DNA from: an uncultured Chitinophaga sp.
Lineage (GTDB): Bacteria; Bacteroidota; Bacteroidia; Chitinophagales; Chitinophagaceae
NCBI RefSeq assembly: GCF_946479755.1
Contig: NZ_CAMLHC010000005.1
Location: 1-64,000 of the forward strand
Reading direction: 5' to 3'
Length of the DNA: 64,000 nt
Below, piece after piece: positions 9,608 through 19,017 of this stretch; the stretch's first letter is position 1; each line of letters begins with the position of its first letter. The notes beneath the pieces are model-generated. The model was given only the letters and a program-made list of their open reading frames with translations. It was not told the origin of the DNA and ran no database searches. The translations under genes and the position numbers were made by a program.

Positions 9608-10204
9608 TTATTTCAGGGAGGTAAAGAGGAGGGTCAGCAGCGCTGCATCGAGGCCGGCATGTTTTTTCAGGTAGGTCTTTACATCCCGTACCGCTTCGTA
9701 CAACTGTTTTTTTACGGCAAATTTGGAGATATGGAGCTCCATGGCGATGTCATCGAGCGAAAGGCCGCTTTCATTACGGAGCAGGAAGATCCGGCGACGC
9801 TGCGGCGTAAGCCCGGCGATAGCCCGGCGGGCTATTTCATGGTATTCGTTGAACTGCACTTTTTCCTGTACATCGGTGTGGGCGTCGTCCTGTTGCTGCG
9901 CCAGCACATCCCGGGCTTTCGACTGCCGGGCGGCGGCCATGCGAAGGTCGTACAGCCGGTTTTTGGCCATCATAAAAAGATAGGCCTGCAGCGACTGCAC
10001 CGTTACCAGTGTTTCTTTCCTTAACCACAGTTTTACAAAAATATCCTGGACCACCTCGTCGGTGTCCTGCCTGGAAAAACCCGTCAGCGGGTAGACAAAA
10101 AGGAACAGTTTTGGTTGATAATGTTCGTACAGCCAGGTAAATGCATCCCCGTCTCCCGCCGCCAAGCGCTCACATATGACAGTTTCTGATGGCATGCTGC
10201 TCAT
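9608..10204 (-). CDS. ECF RNA polymerase sigma factor
   Basis: A sigma-70 family extracytoplasmic-function factor of about 198 residues. Region 2 includes YEHYQPKLFLFVYPLT and the DTDEVVQDIFVKLW segment. Region 4 holds the helix-turn-helix GLSLDDIAMELHISKFAVKKQLYEA. The frame is open upstream to 10399, but that extension has low-complexity, non-conserved sequence and overlaps the preceding terminator, so the start is placed at Met 10204. Met 10195 is an alternative. It is the first gene of the sigma-FecR-SusC-SusD-sulfatase operon and would direct transcription of it when FecR is signalled. Confidence 0.9.
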   Translation of the reverse strand: MSSMPSETVICERLAAGDGDAFTWLYEHYQPKLFLFVYPLTGFSRQDTDEVVQDIFVKLWLRKETLVTVQSLQAYLFMMAKNRLYDLRMAAARQSKARDVLAQQQDDAHTDVQEKVQFNEYHEIARRAIAGLTPQRRRIFLLRNESGLSLDDIAMELHISKFAVKKQLYEAVRDVKTYLKKHAGLDAALLTLLFTSLK

Positions 10205-10349
10205 GTAGCTTCGATCATTGTTCCCCGTAAAACTAAGGAGTTGACGGCAAAGAATCATAAGGAGGCCCGCAGAAATAGCGATTTTTTTTGCCACCGGAGG
10301 GAAAACGGCCGTCCTAAAACAGTCCCGGAGCGGCGGCCGCCCTGTCATA

Positions 10350-10388
10350 TAAAAACAATCCGTTCCGGGAAAAGCCTCCCGGAACGGA
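10350..10388 (-). terminator. Rho-independent terminator of the esterase gene
   Basis: A perfect 12-bp inverted repeat (10359-10370 with 10377-10388) with a 6-base loop. On the minus strand it is followed by TTGTTTTTAT. It begins about 30 bases past the stop of the erythromycin-esterase-family gene and separates it from the sigma operon. Confidence 0.8.
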
Positions 10389-10418
10389 CCACACATCAAA
10401 CTATAATTTTTTACAATA

Positions 10419-11627
10419 TCAGGGCAGGTAATCAGGAGCGCTGGTATAATCCAGAAAGAAATATCCGTCGAACAAATCCTTTAAACGAACAGGATCGCTG
10501 TAAGAGATGGACTCCGGCGGTCCGTACCCCACGAGCCGCAAAGGCCGGAGCGTAGTGTCAGCGGACGTCTTGTGCAAATCGATATAAAACGCCGGGAGCC
10601 CCTGCTGATGGAAAAAACCGTCCCAGCTGGGTGTGATAACGGCGGGCAAAGGGTATGCCTGCATCACATTCCGTTTGGTATCGAAGCGGTCTGCTGTTCC
10701 TCCGTAGGTACCGGCGGCCATCCCGGAGCCCAGCACGTAATAGGCTGGCACTTTCTTTTTAATATACCCGCCGCAGCCGCCTACCGCATGGTCGTTGAAC
10801 GGCGACTGGAGCGCCAGGTGAACGGCGTGCGCCCATACGATCATTTTACGATCGCCGGCGATGCTGACCGCCATATTCGCCATGCCGCTGTCACGGTTGG
10901 CCTCTCCGGTGGTCCAGCAAAGGCCGTTCAGCAGCGCACGCCGGAACGTTTCAGTGACCGGCAGCCGGTCGGCCTTCACCAGGCTGTCTACCTGGTGTAT
11001 CTGCGTACGACCACGGGTAATGACCGATATAAAGTCCTTCCGGCCAACGCCTTTCATCTGACAGTTCCAGATGGAGTCAAACGTCTGCGCCGTAACGTGC
11101 AGGTCCTGCGCGTACTGCGTCAGCAGCCGGTGCTGTAGTGGTTTTGCTTCCTCCCGGATCATAGCTGCCGTATTTGCGAGATAGTTGAAATCCATCCCGG
11201 CGACCGTTATTTTGTCGGCATGTTGCTGGTTAAACCGTCGCACCCATTCGAATAGCGCTTCCAGCTCCCGGGTTTGCCAGAGGGCAATCAGGTATTGTTT
11301 CATACCTTCTCTGACCGCCTTGTTCGTATTCAGCCACTGGTTGAAATAATAGCTATCGCCGAAAGCGTTCTCAAAACACAGAACGCGGAACCCTTTCTTT
11401 TCTATTAGCTCTTTGACGATAGCGATCCGGATGTTGTTCCACTCTTTGGTGCCGTGGGTGCCCTCTCCCAGCCCTACGATGTTGTACTTTCCCATTTCGA
11501 GGACCAGGGGCTGCAGTTGCGCTACGGGGAGATGCCCACCTTTTATTTTCAATGGCCGGAAGTCGGACTGCGCCCACAGCCGGGTGGAGAGTAACAGGAA
11601 AAGCGATAAGCTGATAAATCGGTTCAT
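10419..11627 (-). CDS. Exported erythromycin esterase family protein
   Basis: A 402-residue protein of the erythromycin-esterase (EreA/EreB-like) superfamily with a signal peptide ending at about LWAQ (residue 20). Seen motifs include GLGEGTHGT with E55 and H58, the following FENAFGDSYYFNQW stretch (E86), and a WAHAVHL motif later on, all matching the family's active-site glutamates and histidines. Characterised members open the macrolide lactone ring, but many family members in environmental Bacteroidota have unknown substrates and an export signal like this one. A resistance role is therefore only possible, not shown. The gene is alone, with a strong terminator behind it. Confidence 0.85.
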   Translation of the reverse strand: MNRFISLSLFLLLSTRLWAQSDFRPLKIKGGHLPVAQLQPLVLEMGKYNIVGLGEGTHGTKEWNNIRIAIVKELIEKKGFRVLCFENAFGDSYYFNQWLNTNKAVREGMKQYLIALWQTRELEALFEWVRRFNQQHADKITVAGMDFNYLANTAAMIREEAKPLQHRLLTQYAQDLHVTAQTFDSIWNCQMKGVGRKDFISVITRGRTQIHQVDSLVKADRLPVTETFRRALLNGLCWTTGEANRDSGMANMAVSIAGDRKMIVWAHAVHLALQSPFNDHAVGGCGGYIKKKVPAYYVLGSGMAAGTYGGTADRFDTKRNVMQAYPLPAVITPSWDGFFHQQGLPAFYIDLHKTSADTTLRPLRLVGYGPPESISYSDPVRLKDLFDGYFFLDYTSAPDYLP

Positions 11628-11802
11628 ATTTTTGTATTTAACGTGGGTACAAAACTATTGCCCGCAGCTGCCACGGGCAATTCTATGCTTCCAGTCGCCT
11701 GTTTTTTCCGATCAAAAAGGAAACGCTTTATTTCATCGCAAAAGGAGGCTGTTTCATCGCAAAAAATATTACATGCCTATATTTTAAATAGATTTACAGC
11801 AT

Positions 11803-12894
11803 ATGAAACCGCATGAAGCTACCAGCAGGCGTAAACTCTCACTGATCTACGAATTGACCATCTGGCTATTGTATGCCGGCGCCTATAAGTACGCCTGGTA
11901 TCTTAACCTGACGGAAACGGACCAGGCGACCGGTTTATTCCCGCATCCGGCGATTGTGCTGTATGCCATCGTTTCGTCTTTGTACTGGGTGTTATATTAC
12001 CGGCTGGCCGTTCCCCGGATACTACAGTATAAAAAGTACTGGTTACTGTTTCCGGTGATTCTCCTTTTTGTCTTTGTACTTTCTATACCCAACAACTACG
12101 TCGTCAGCTGGATTTTTATGCAGACAGCCGGCGATGGCGGGCTGCAGCAATTCTACACAGCAGAATTTACCGTAAATGCCCGCCGGATGGCCTATTGGAA
12201 AGGATGGTCGTTCGGTATCCTGGTTCCCGACCTGGTGGCTTTCAGTTCCATTGCGTTCTGGCGATACGCCATAGAAAGCGAGTACCGCAACTGGCAGATG
12301 GAGCGGCAAAACTACCAGTTGAAAATAGATTCGCTGCGGGCAACTATCAACCCGCATTTCCTGTTTAATACGTTGAACAGCGTTTATGGCATGACGTTAC
12401 TGGGGAAAAAAGAAGCGCCGGACTTCATTCTGCAGATGTCTGACGCTATGCGTTACATCCTGTACGAAAGCAATGCAGAGAAAGTGCTGCTCGAAAAAGA
12501 AGTGGCCTTCATAGAAAGTTACTTCGCCATAGAAGACCGGCGCCTGGGGAATGTGCACATACAGTTTTCGGCGGAAGGCGTGGACAGCACCACGATGGTG
12601 GCGCCCCTCCTGCTGCTGCCCTTCATCGAGAATTCCATTAAACATGGGGCGCATCATTTCCGGGAAAGCGCTCACATAAACACCACTATCGTTTTAAAAG
12701 ACAAGCAACTATATTTTGAAATCGTGAATGATGTACATTCCCATCCTACTCCCCTTCCCCGCAGTGGCGGTGTAGGGATCGAAAACGTAAAAGCGAGGCT
12801 GGCGCTGTATTATCCCGGCAAGCATACCTTAAAGATGGACGAAGGGAATAGTGTGTACAAAGTATATTTATCAATTGACCTGACTGCCTCATGA
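11803..12894 (+). CDS. LytS-type sensor histidine kinase
   Basis: A 363-residue membrane kinase. Four hydrophobic segments span about residues 12-145 without a recognisable extracellular sensor domain. A short coiled linker (about 160-180) leads to the His_kinase domain with the motif INPHFLFNTLNS, whose His is the phospho-acceptor of this family. The ATPase part has an N-box FIENSIKHG and a GVGIENVKARL glycine motif. The stop overlaps the start of the LytTR regulator gene by four bases (ATGA), so the two are translationally coupled and form a two-component system. The signal and targets are unknown. Confidence 0.92.
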   Translation: MKPHEATSRRKLSLIYELTIWLLYAGAYKYAWYLNLTETDQATGLFPHPAIVLYAIVSSLYWVLYYRLAVPRILQYKKYWLLFPVILLFVFVLSIPNNYVVSWIFMQTAGDGGLQQFYTAEFTVNARRMAYWKGWSFGILVPDLVAFSSIAFWRYAIESEYRNWQMERQNYQLKIDSLRATINPHFLFNTLNSVYGMTLLGKKEAPDFILQMSDAMRYILYESNAEKVLLEKEVAFIESYFAIEDRRLGNVHIQFSAEGVDSTTMVAPLLLLPFIENSIKHGAHHFRESAHINTTIVLKDKQLYFEIVNDVHSHPTPLPRSGGVGIENVKARLALYYPGKHTLKMDEGNSVYKVYLSIDLTAS

Positions 12895-13568
12895 TACACT
12901 GCCTGATCATAGATGATGAGCCTATTGCTCACGAAATCCTGGAAGAATATGTAATGCGGTGCGGCCGGATCGCTATTGTGGGTCATTGCCGCAACGCCAT
13001 GGAAGCTATCGCTATGCTGGAAACGTATTCCGTGGACCTGCTTTTTTTAGATATACAAATGCCTTTGGTGAGCGGACTTACTTTCTTAAAAAACCTGGAG
13101 CATCCGCCGCAGGTGATCTTCACCACGGCTTACCAGGAATATGCGCTGGATGGCTTCGAACTGAATGCGGTGGATTACCTGTTGAAACCTTTTTCCTATG
13201 ATAGGTTTCTGAAGGCTGTTTCCAAAGTAAAAACGGCCACAGAAAGCGATCCTGTCCGCAGTTATTTTTTTGTTGACAATAACCGTAGTACGGAAAAGGT
13301 TTACCATGACGACATCCGCTATATCGAAGCGGTGGGCGACTATATGAAAATCTACCTGGAAGACAGGTATATACTGCGTCGCAGTACTTTAAAGGCGTTC
13401 GAAGAGCAGTTGCCGGCAACCGATTTTGTGAGGGTACATAAGTCGTACATAGTGCCGGTGAAGAAGATCGTTGCCATTAAAAAAGATACTGTATATCTCT
13501 CTAAAACCCAGACGGTGCCTGTCAGCCAGTCTTATAAGGAGCAGTTGGTCCGCAGGTTTAAAGCATAA
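12891..13568 (+). CDS. LytTR-family response regulator
   Basis: A 225-residue regulator. The receiver domain occupies about residues 1-120, with the acidic pair in IIDDEP and the phospho-acceptor Asp54 in LFLDIQMP, followed by the conserved Lys in LLKPFSYDRF. The C-terminal LytTR DNA-binding domain (about 130-225) has the typical ARVHKSYIV-like motif (FVRVHKSYIVPVKKI). It is co-transcribed with the LytS kinase just upstream and followed by a bidirectional terminator. Confidence 0.93.
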   Translation: MIHCLIIDDEPIAHEILEEYVMRCGRIAIVGHCRNAMEAIAMLETYSVDLLFLDIQMPLVSGLTFLKNLEHPPQVIFTTAYQEYALDGFELNAVDYLLKPFSYDRFLKAVSKVKTATESDPVRSYFFVDNNRSTEKVYHDDIRYIEAVGDYMKIYLEDRYILRRSTLKAFEEQLPATDFVRVHKSYIVPVKKIVAIKKDTVYLSKTQTVPVSQSYKEQLVRRFKA

Positions 13569-13610
13569 AAAAGGCAGCCTGGTGTACGGCTGCCTTCTAC
13601 GTTATTATAA
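13567..13610. terminator. Bidirectional terminator between convergent genes
   Basis: A 9-bp perfect stem (13571-13579 with 13588-13596) with an 8-base loop. An A-run lies to the left and a T-rich, imperfect tail to the right. It sits between the convergent LytTR regulator and diheme cytochrome genes and can serve both. Confidence 0.7.
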
Positions 13611-13618
13611 ATTCATTA

Positions 13619-14674
13619 TTAATCTATCAGCGGCATTTGTGCCACCCATTGCCTGATGAGGGCTACGCCTTCCTTGTGGATCACGGTGCGGGCCAGTTCC
13701 GGCATGGCGGTACCTGGTTCGGCGCTGTTCATGCGGTGTACCAGTATGGAGTGCAGCGGGTCGCCGGGGATCACGTCGTAGTTGAGCCCTCCTGCGCCAC
13801 CGCCGGCAGATACGGGTTGTTTCATGATGCCGAGGTGGTCGCTGCCTTTCTGTTCATATTCGAGGAACAGGCCTGTATTAAACGCATCGCCGCCTTTGGT
13901 ATGGCAATGGGCGCAGTTGATATCGAGGTAGGCCCGTGCGCGTTCGTTGACCGTATAATGCACGCTGTCTTTCCAATCCGGCAGTTGCGGGATGTCCGCT
14001 GCGGGCAGGCCTTGCAACATGCCGGCGGAGGCCCATTGCTGCAGCTGTCCGGTGGTTTGTCCTGCCAGTGTGAAATTGAGGTTACGTGCTTTCGGACCGA
14101 TGGGCGTCAGCACGCTGTTGTTGATATGGCAACGTTTACAGTCGTTGGTATTGGGCATCTGGTATACGGTGGAGATCTTTTCTCCGCTGTCGTCCAGCAG
14201 GGTGATCGGGATTTTTTTGCCCAGTATCCATTTTACGGCTTCGGTCTGCTGGTCGTTCCAGAGGTAGTTCATCACCTTCCAGTTTTTATCTGCCGGGTCT
14301 TTGAACAACAGGCGTGTTTCTATCATCACCTTTTTATGTTCCGGGCTGGTGTAAGCGAAGTTTTTAATGATGAACGTGGAGTCCGGGAAATCCAGCGGTC
14401 CCTGGGCCGTGTATTGCGCTGCTTTACCGTCGGGCAGCACCACAAAGCGGTCTTTCACCGCGTAGTCGGTAAACAGCGGCGTTGACAGGTCGTAAGGTAC
14501 TACGCCTTTGCGGGGCGTCAGCGTTTTCAGGTCACCGGTAAAAAATCCATAGTCAGACAGTTTTTCTTTAAACTGAAAACCGGCGTTGTCCTGCCGGGCA
14601 GGTTGCTGCTGGCAGCCGTTGAGCCACGCCAGCAGAGAAACAAACATCAATAACAGCAAACAAGGCTTCCTCAT
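13619..14674 (-). CDS. SO2930-family diheme c-type cytochrome lipoprotein
   Basis: A 351-residue lipoprotein (lipobox before Cys21) with two c-type heme motifs, C179-K-R-C-H183 and C254-A-H-C-H258. Its opening LSDYGFFTGDLKTLTPRKGVVPYDLSTPLFTDYA matches in style the conserved HNE_0200/SO2930 family (TIGR03806), which is found next to a parallel beta-helix protein, as here. It is the last gene of a three-gene operon (TonB receptor, beta-helix lipoprotein, cytochrome). The family's reaction is unknown. Two hemes suggest electron transfer or peroxidase-like chemistry outside the inner membrane. Confidence 0.85.
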   Translation of the reverse strand: MRKPCLLLLMFVSLLAWLNGCQQQPARQDNAGFQFKEKLSDYGFFTGDLKTLTPRKGVVPYDLSTPLFTDYAVKDRFVVLPDGKAAQYTAQGPLDFPDSTFIIKNFAYTSPEHKKVMIETRLLFKDPADKNWKVMNYLWNDQQTEAVKWILGKKIPITLLDDSGEKISTVYQMPNTNDCKRCHINNSVLTPIGPKARNLNFTLAGQTTGQLQQWASAGMLQGLPAADIPQLPDWKDSVHYTVNERARAYLDINCAHCHTKGGDAFNTGLFLEYEQKGSDHLGIMKQPVSAGGGAGGLNYDVIPGDPLHSILVHRMNSAEPGTAMPELARTVIHKEGVALIRQWVAQMPLID

Positions 14675-14700
14675 CTCGCTAAAAAATTAATCAAAAAAAA

Positions 14701-15981
14701 TTACTTGCACAAAAACGGTGTCACCACGGTATCGGGGCGCCAGTCTTTGGAGCCCATCTGTAAGGCATGCACATTCACAAACAGGTTGGACTGCTTTTGA
14801 TTGATGCAGAGGGAATCGGGGTTGGCGGCGGTACCTTTTGTCAGCACGTTGCTGGTAATACCGTCGTAGGTAATGAAAGGCAGGCGGGCATTTTTACGGG
14901 CGGGGTCCTGCGCGTTGAGCTGTTGCTCGAGCGCTACCAGTATTTTACCGGTATGGTGCTCATAGACAGCTGGTGGAAAGCTGTCACCCACCTGCATTTC
15001 ATTGTCATGGATGCGAATGTTCTTAGGTATAGGGTCATAGTGATCATTTATTTTAGCGCCGGCATTAGCGTCAATAAAAAATCCGGACACGACGGAGATA
15101 GCGCTGGAATTGTTATTGATGATGCGGTTGTTGTACAGTTCAATATCGGAGGCCGCCAATATCACCACTCCACTGCCGGGAGCTGCGTTACCGACGCCCC
15201 AGGTGGAACCGAAACTGCCTGCTTTGGCGAAGTTGCGTTCGTTGTTGTCGTGCAGGTGGTTGTTATAGGCTTTCACGTGGCCGCCGCGCTGTGACAGGTC
15301 GGGCAGGTCAAAAATGAGGAAGCCGGCGGTGTTGCCGTAAAAGTCGTTGTCGTACACCTGTGCGTTGGAGGTGTTTTCAATTTCGCAGCCGGCCACGTTT
15401 TTATAGGCTTTACAGTTACGCACGATGGCGCTGTCGGTTTGTCCTACGTATATACCTGCGTCGGAAGCGCCTTCCGCGTAGCAATGTTCTATCAGCACAT
15501 TTTTACACATCACCGGGTAGATGGCGTAGCCCCCGCTGGTAGAATCAGCTTTTGACCAAATGGCATTCAGGTGGGTGATGACCACCTTTTCACTTTTATT
15601 TATTTTGATGAGGTCTCCTTTGGAATCCTTCAGTGTCATGTTGTGGATAGCGAAGCCTTTCACGTCCGTTACGCGGATACCTTCGCCGCCCTGGCTCTGG
15701 GAGGAGAAGTCCAGCACTGTTTTATCGGGGCCGGCGCCTTCTATGCGGATGTGGTTTACCTGGGCGATGCTCAGGTTATCGAATTTATAGGTGCCTTCTT
15801 TCAGGAAGATGCTGCTGCTGTCTTTAATGGAGAGGAAGGCTTCGGTTATTTTGGTTTCTTCACCGGGGCCGAAGGTGAGTTTGGTCTTGTATCCGTCCCT
15901 GTCTTCCTGCGACGAGTGGCATGCCGCCAGCAGGCCCGCCAGGGCGAGGGCCAGGATAGAATAACTGTTGTGTCGTTTCAT
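14701..15981 (-). CDS. Parallel beta-helix lipoprotein (SO2930 partner)
   Basis: A right-handed beta-helix protein of about 426 residues. The start at 15981 gives MKRHNSYSILALALAGLLAAC, a clear lipoprotein signal. The frame stays open upstream to 16119 but that part overlaps the receptor gene. Beta-helix rungs with repeated N/D-rich turns are seen in the middle (NVLIEHCYAEGASDAGIYVGQ, IVRNCKAYKNVAGCEIENTSN, VYDNDFYGNTAG). It fits TIGR03805, which regularly pairs with the diheme cytochrome family encoded 26 bases downstream. Beta-helix proteins often bind or cleave carbohydrates, but the function of this pair is not known. Confidence 0.87.
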   Translation of the reverse strand: MKRHNSYSILALALAGLLAACHSSQEDRDGYKTKLTFGPGEETKITEAFLSIKDSSSIFLKEGTYKFDNLSIAQVNHIRIEGAGPDKTVLDFSSQSQGGEGIRVTDVKGFAIHNMTLKDSKGDLIKINKSEKVVITHLNAIWSKADSTSGGYAIYPVMCKNVLIEHCYAEGASDAGIYVGQTDSAIVRNCKAYKNVAGCEIENTSNAQVYDNDFYGNTAGFLIFDLPDLSQRGGHVKAYNNHLHDNNERNFAKAGSFGSTWGVGNAAPGSGVVILAASDIELYNNRIINNNSSAISVVSGFFIDANAGAKINDHYDPIPKNIRIHDNEMQVGDSFPPAVYEHHTGKILVALEQQLNAQDPARKNARLPFITYDGITSNVLTKGTAANPDSLCINQKQSNLFVNVHALQMGSKDWRPDTVVTPFLCK

Positions 15982-16004
15982 ATGATTTCCATTTTTAAAA
16001 ATGA

Positions 16005-18755
16005 TTAAAATACGTTGTAGGCAAAGCTCACATAGTACATAGCGCCTATGGCCGGGCTGCCGAAGCCGTTGCGGTAATACACATTGGTGATATTGGTGCC
16101 GCCCAGTTTGATCCTGCAATGCGCCTGCAGCAGCCGGTAGCTGATCTGCGCGTCGATCACGGAAGAGGCTGGCACGTTGCCGCTACCGAACCCTATCTGA
16201 TAGAAATAACCCGGGCGGTAACGGAAAGTTGTGCTGAAAGCGAAACGTTCTTTGTTGCCGAAGCCGGTATTGCCAAAGTCGATATTGAATTTGTAGTTAG
16301 GTGTATTAAAATTATTGACCTGACTGTTGTTCCTGTTTTTGAGGAAGTCGGAGGAGAAGTTCACTTTCGCCATGAAGTTGTGCGACATGTCTACCGCCAC
16401 GCTGGCGGCATAGCCGTAGGTGTTCACCTTCTCAGCGCCGTTGTACGCGATATTATAGGCCATGTAAGTGCTATGGTCTTTAAAGGCGGCAGGGTCGTCG
16501 GTGCCGGGTGTATTGGCCACGTTGACGTAGCCGATGAAATTTTTCCAGGTAGCGTAGTAGCCCAGTACGTCTATCAGTACACATTTAGCGATCAGGGAGG
16601 AGTACCCTAACTCGAAGGCATCTACGGACTGTGGTTTGATATCGCTGAGGGTAAATTTCTGCAGGTCGGTGGGGTTGTTGCTTTGCTGGTATTTGGCGAC
16701 GCTTTCCAGGGTATAGGCCGGATAGCGGTCGAACTGGTATACGCCGTAGAGCAGCCGGGAGGAGCCGCCGGAGGCGAAGCTGTTATAGTCCACCGGGGTG
16801 CTTTGCAGCGCCTGGATATTGGAGGGGAAGCTATAGGCGTTCTGGTAGGAGAAGCGGATAAAGCTTTCCCTGTTCACCTCTGCTACCGCCGATGCACGGG
16901 TGGTGATGCGGGGTTTTTCGAAGAGGGTGTTTTTATCATAGCGGAAAGCGGCGCTGAGGCTCAGTTTCTCTTTCAGCACTTTTTTGGTGGCGTGGACGTA
17001 GGCGCTGTATTCCGCCACATCGATGGGTCCGTCGTTATCGGGGAACAGGGTGCCTTTGGAATCGAGGCGGTACAGGCGGTAGTTGAGGCCTGCGATCAGT
17101 TCCGCGAATTTTACGAGGTGGGTGAAATTGTATTGTCCTTCTACGTTATACAGTTTGCTTTTATCGAGGAAGAGCGTACCTCCTTTGGAGGTAGGCAGGG
17201 AAGAGATGCTGTCTTTCAGGTGTTGGAACAGGGGGCTGGAGGCGTCGGGGCGGCCCTGGTCTGCGAAGGCGCGGGCGATGTTACCGGCGTCGGTGTAGCT
17301 TTTACCGCCGGCCATGGCTTCCAGCAGGGCGCCGGTGTACTGCGGGTACCAGCCGTCGCCAGTGGCGGGGTTGAAGCTGGGCTTCCAGGCTTCGTTGATC
17401 AGTTGGGCCGTAGGGCTGGCGATGATGGTGTTACCGGAGTTCTCGCGGGTGGTATAGCCTCTGAGGAACCAGTGTTCCGCCTTCAGTTCCGCACGGTACT
17501 GGCCCAGCTGGAAATTGGTGAGGGCGTAGCGGGTATCGTTGCTGTATACCGCGTTGCCTTTTCCGAAGGTGCCGGAGATAATGGCTTCCAGCTGTGGCCT
17601 GATCTTATACCGCAGCTCTACGTTGGCCTTCAGTAATTTGGCGTCGTTGCTCAGGTAGCCGTATTCGGGGTAGCCGGTGCGGGCTACATAGTTGCTGCCT
17701 TTTTCCAGCAGCGGGTTGATGATGGGCGCCAGCTCCGGTGTTTGGGCCAGGGCTGCCTGGAGGAACGGGTTGATGTCTACCGATGTTTTGCTGCCGTACA
17801 TATTCACCCCGTTGTAGTTGGGGTCGGTGAGCGGGCCGCCGGGGCCGTTGGTATTGGTGGTGTCGGTGGCCATCCATTCTTTGGCCTGTATGTACTGCAT
17901 ATTGATTTTAAAAGCGAATTTGTCGTTCACTTTTTTGGCCCAGCGGATGGTCCAGTCGTAATAAGGTGATGGTCCGAAGGGGTCGTTGGACTTGCCTTTA
18001 CTGACGTGGTTCACCCCCTGGGTGATCTGGGCGCTGAGGCCCTGGTATTTGAACGGGTCTTTGCCGGTCATGACGAGGGTGCCGTTGAGGCCGCGGGAGC
18101 CGTAGAGGGCGGAGGAGGCGCCGGACAGCACCTCGAGGTTGTCCACATCGAGTTCGGTGAGGCCGATGGCGGTGCCGAGGGGGAAGTTGAGCCCGGGGGC
18201 CTGGTTGTCCATCCCGTCTACGATCTGGGTGAAGTTGGTGTTACCGCTGGTATTGAAACCGCGGGTGGTGATGGTCGTGAAGGTGAGGCTGGAGGTGGTC
18301 ACGTCTACTCCTTTGAGGCCCTGTATCATATTAAAATAGCTGGGCTGGGGGGAGTTGATGATTTCTTTGGTGCTGATCCGTTCGATGGTGACCGGCGATT
18401 CGATTTTTTTCTGGGTGAAGCGGCTGGCGGAGACCACCACTTCGCGTCCGAGCACTGATACCGGGGTGAGTTCTACTTTCAGTGCACCGGCTGCGGTGAC
18501 GGTGACTTCTTTGGTTTCAAAGCCAAGGGATGAAAAAATCAGGGTGACGGGGTACTGTTTCTTGGAAGAAAAGCGGAAGTTACCCTGGTCATTGGTATAG
18601 TCGCCGTTAGGTGCTCCTTTCATGGTGACGGATACGGCGGGGACCACCTCTTTGGTGTCCGCATTGCGCACGTTGCCCGAGACGGTGATCTGGGCCTGCG
18701 CCGGATGGATAAAACCCATCAGACAAATAATGGTTGATAATAAGACTTTGAACAT
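16005..18755 (-). CDS. TonB-dependent outer-membrane receptor
   Basis: A TonB receptor of about 916 residues without an STN domain. With the start at 18755 it has a clean signal peptide (MFKVLLSTIICLMGFIHPAQAQ). The frame opens further to 18812, but that adds only a non-signal extension. A carboxypeptidase-regulatory-like domain (about 25-105) is followed by a plug (EVVVSASRFTQKKIESPVTIERIS, then GASSALYGSRGLNGTLVM) and a long barrel ending YYVSFAYNVF. It is the first gene of an operon with the beta-helix lipoprotein and diheme cytochrome, so it may import a substrate or cofactor for that pair. No SusD partner is present. Confidence 0.92.
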   Translation of the reverse strand: MFKVLLSTIICLMGFIHPAQAQITVSGNVRNADTKEVVPAVSVTMKGAPNGDYTNDQGNFRFSSKKQYPVTLIFSSLGFETKEVTVTAAGALKVELTPVSVLGREVVVSASRFTQKKIESPVTIERISTKEIINSPQPSYFNMIQGLKGVDVTTSSLTFTTITTRGFNTSGNTNFTQIVDGMDNQAPGLNFPLGTAIGLTELDVDNLEVLSGASSALYGSRGLNGTLVMTGKDPFKYQGLSAQITQGVNHVSKGKSNDPFGPSPYYDWTIRWAKKVNDKFAFKINMQYIQAKEWMATDTTNTNGPGGPLTDPNYNGVNMYGSKTSVDINPFLQAALAQTPELAPIINPLLEKGSNYVARTGYPEYGYLSNDAKLLKANVELRYKIRPQLEAIISGTFGKGNAVYSNDTRYALTNFQLGQYRAELKAEHWFLRGYTTRENSGNTIIASPTAQLINEAWKPSFNPATGDGWYPQYTGALLEAMAGGKSYTDAGNIARAFADQGRPDASSPLFQHLKDSISSLPTSKGGTLFLDKSKLYNVEGQYNFTHLVKFAELIAGLNYRLYRLDSKGTLFPDNDGPIDVAEYSAYVHATKKVLKEKLSLSAAFRYDKNTLFEKPRITTRASAVAEVNRESFIRFSYQNAYSFPSNIQALQSTPVDYNSFASGGSSRLLYGVYQFDRYPAYTLESVAKYQQSNNPTDLQKFTLSDIKPQSVDAFELGYSSLIAKCVLIDVLGYYATWKNFIGYVNVANTPGTDDPAAFKDHSTYMAYNIAYNGAEKVNTYGYAASVAVDMSHNFMAKVNFSSDFLKNRNNSQVNNFNTPNYKFNIDFGNTGFGNKERFAFSTTFRYRPGYFYQIGFGSGNVPASSVIDAQISYRLLQAHCRIKLGGTNITNVYYRNGFGSPAIGAMYYVSFAYNVF

Positions 18756-19017
18756 CAGGGTGGAATTTAGACAGGTTGATAAAGGCGATATTACCAAAAA
18801 CACCCGTGGCAATATGCCTGCGGCGGCGGGTTTGGGGCGAAATCAGGCACATATGGGGCGAAAACCGGATTTACGGACCTGGTTATTTGAGACGGGGTGA
18901 CTAACTGAGAGACAGGCTGTTGGCCGATGGTTAAGGCTGGCGGTTATCTGTTATTATCAAGCTGAGTTATACTTCGGGAAAATCATCTTCGGGGATCAAT
19001 TTTATCGCAGCCGGTCA

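Noticed and set aside
10419..11627. Macrolide resistance gene
   Set aside because: Family resemblance is good, but an exported, lone member in an environmental-type genome does not show resistance. Kept as family-level call only.
16683..17636. 317-codon open frame opposite the TonB receptor
   Set aside because: A Gly/Val/Ala-rich antisense shadow of a well-supported receptor gene.
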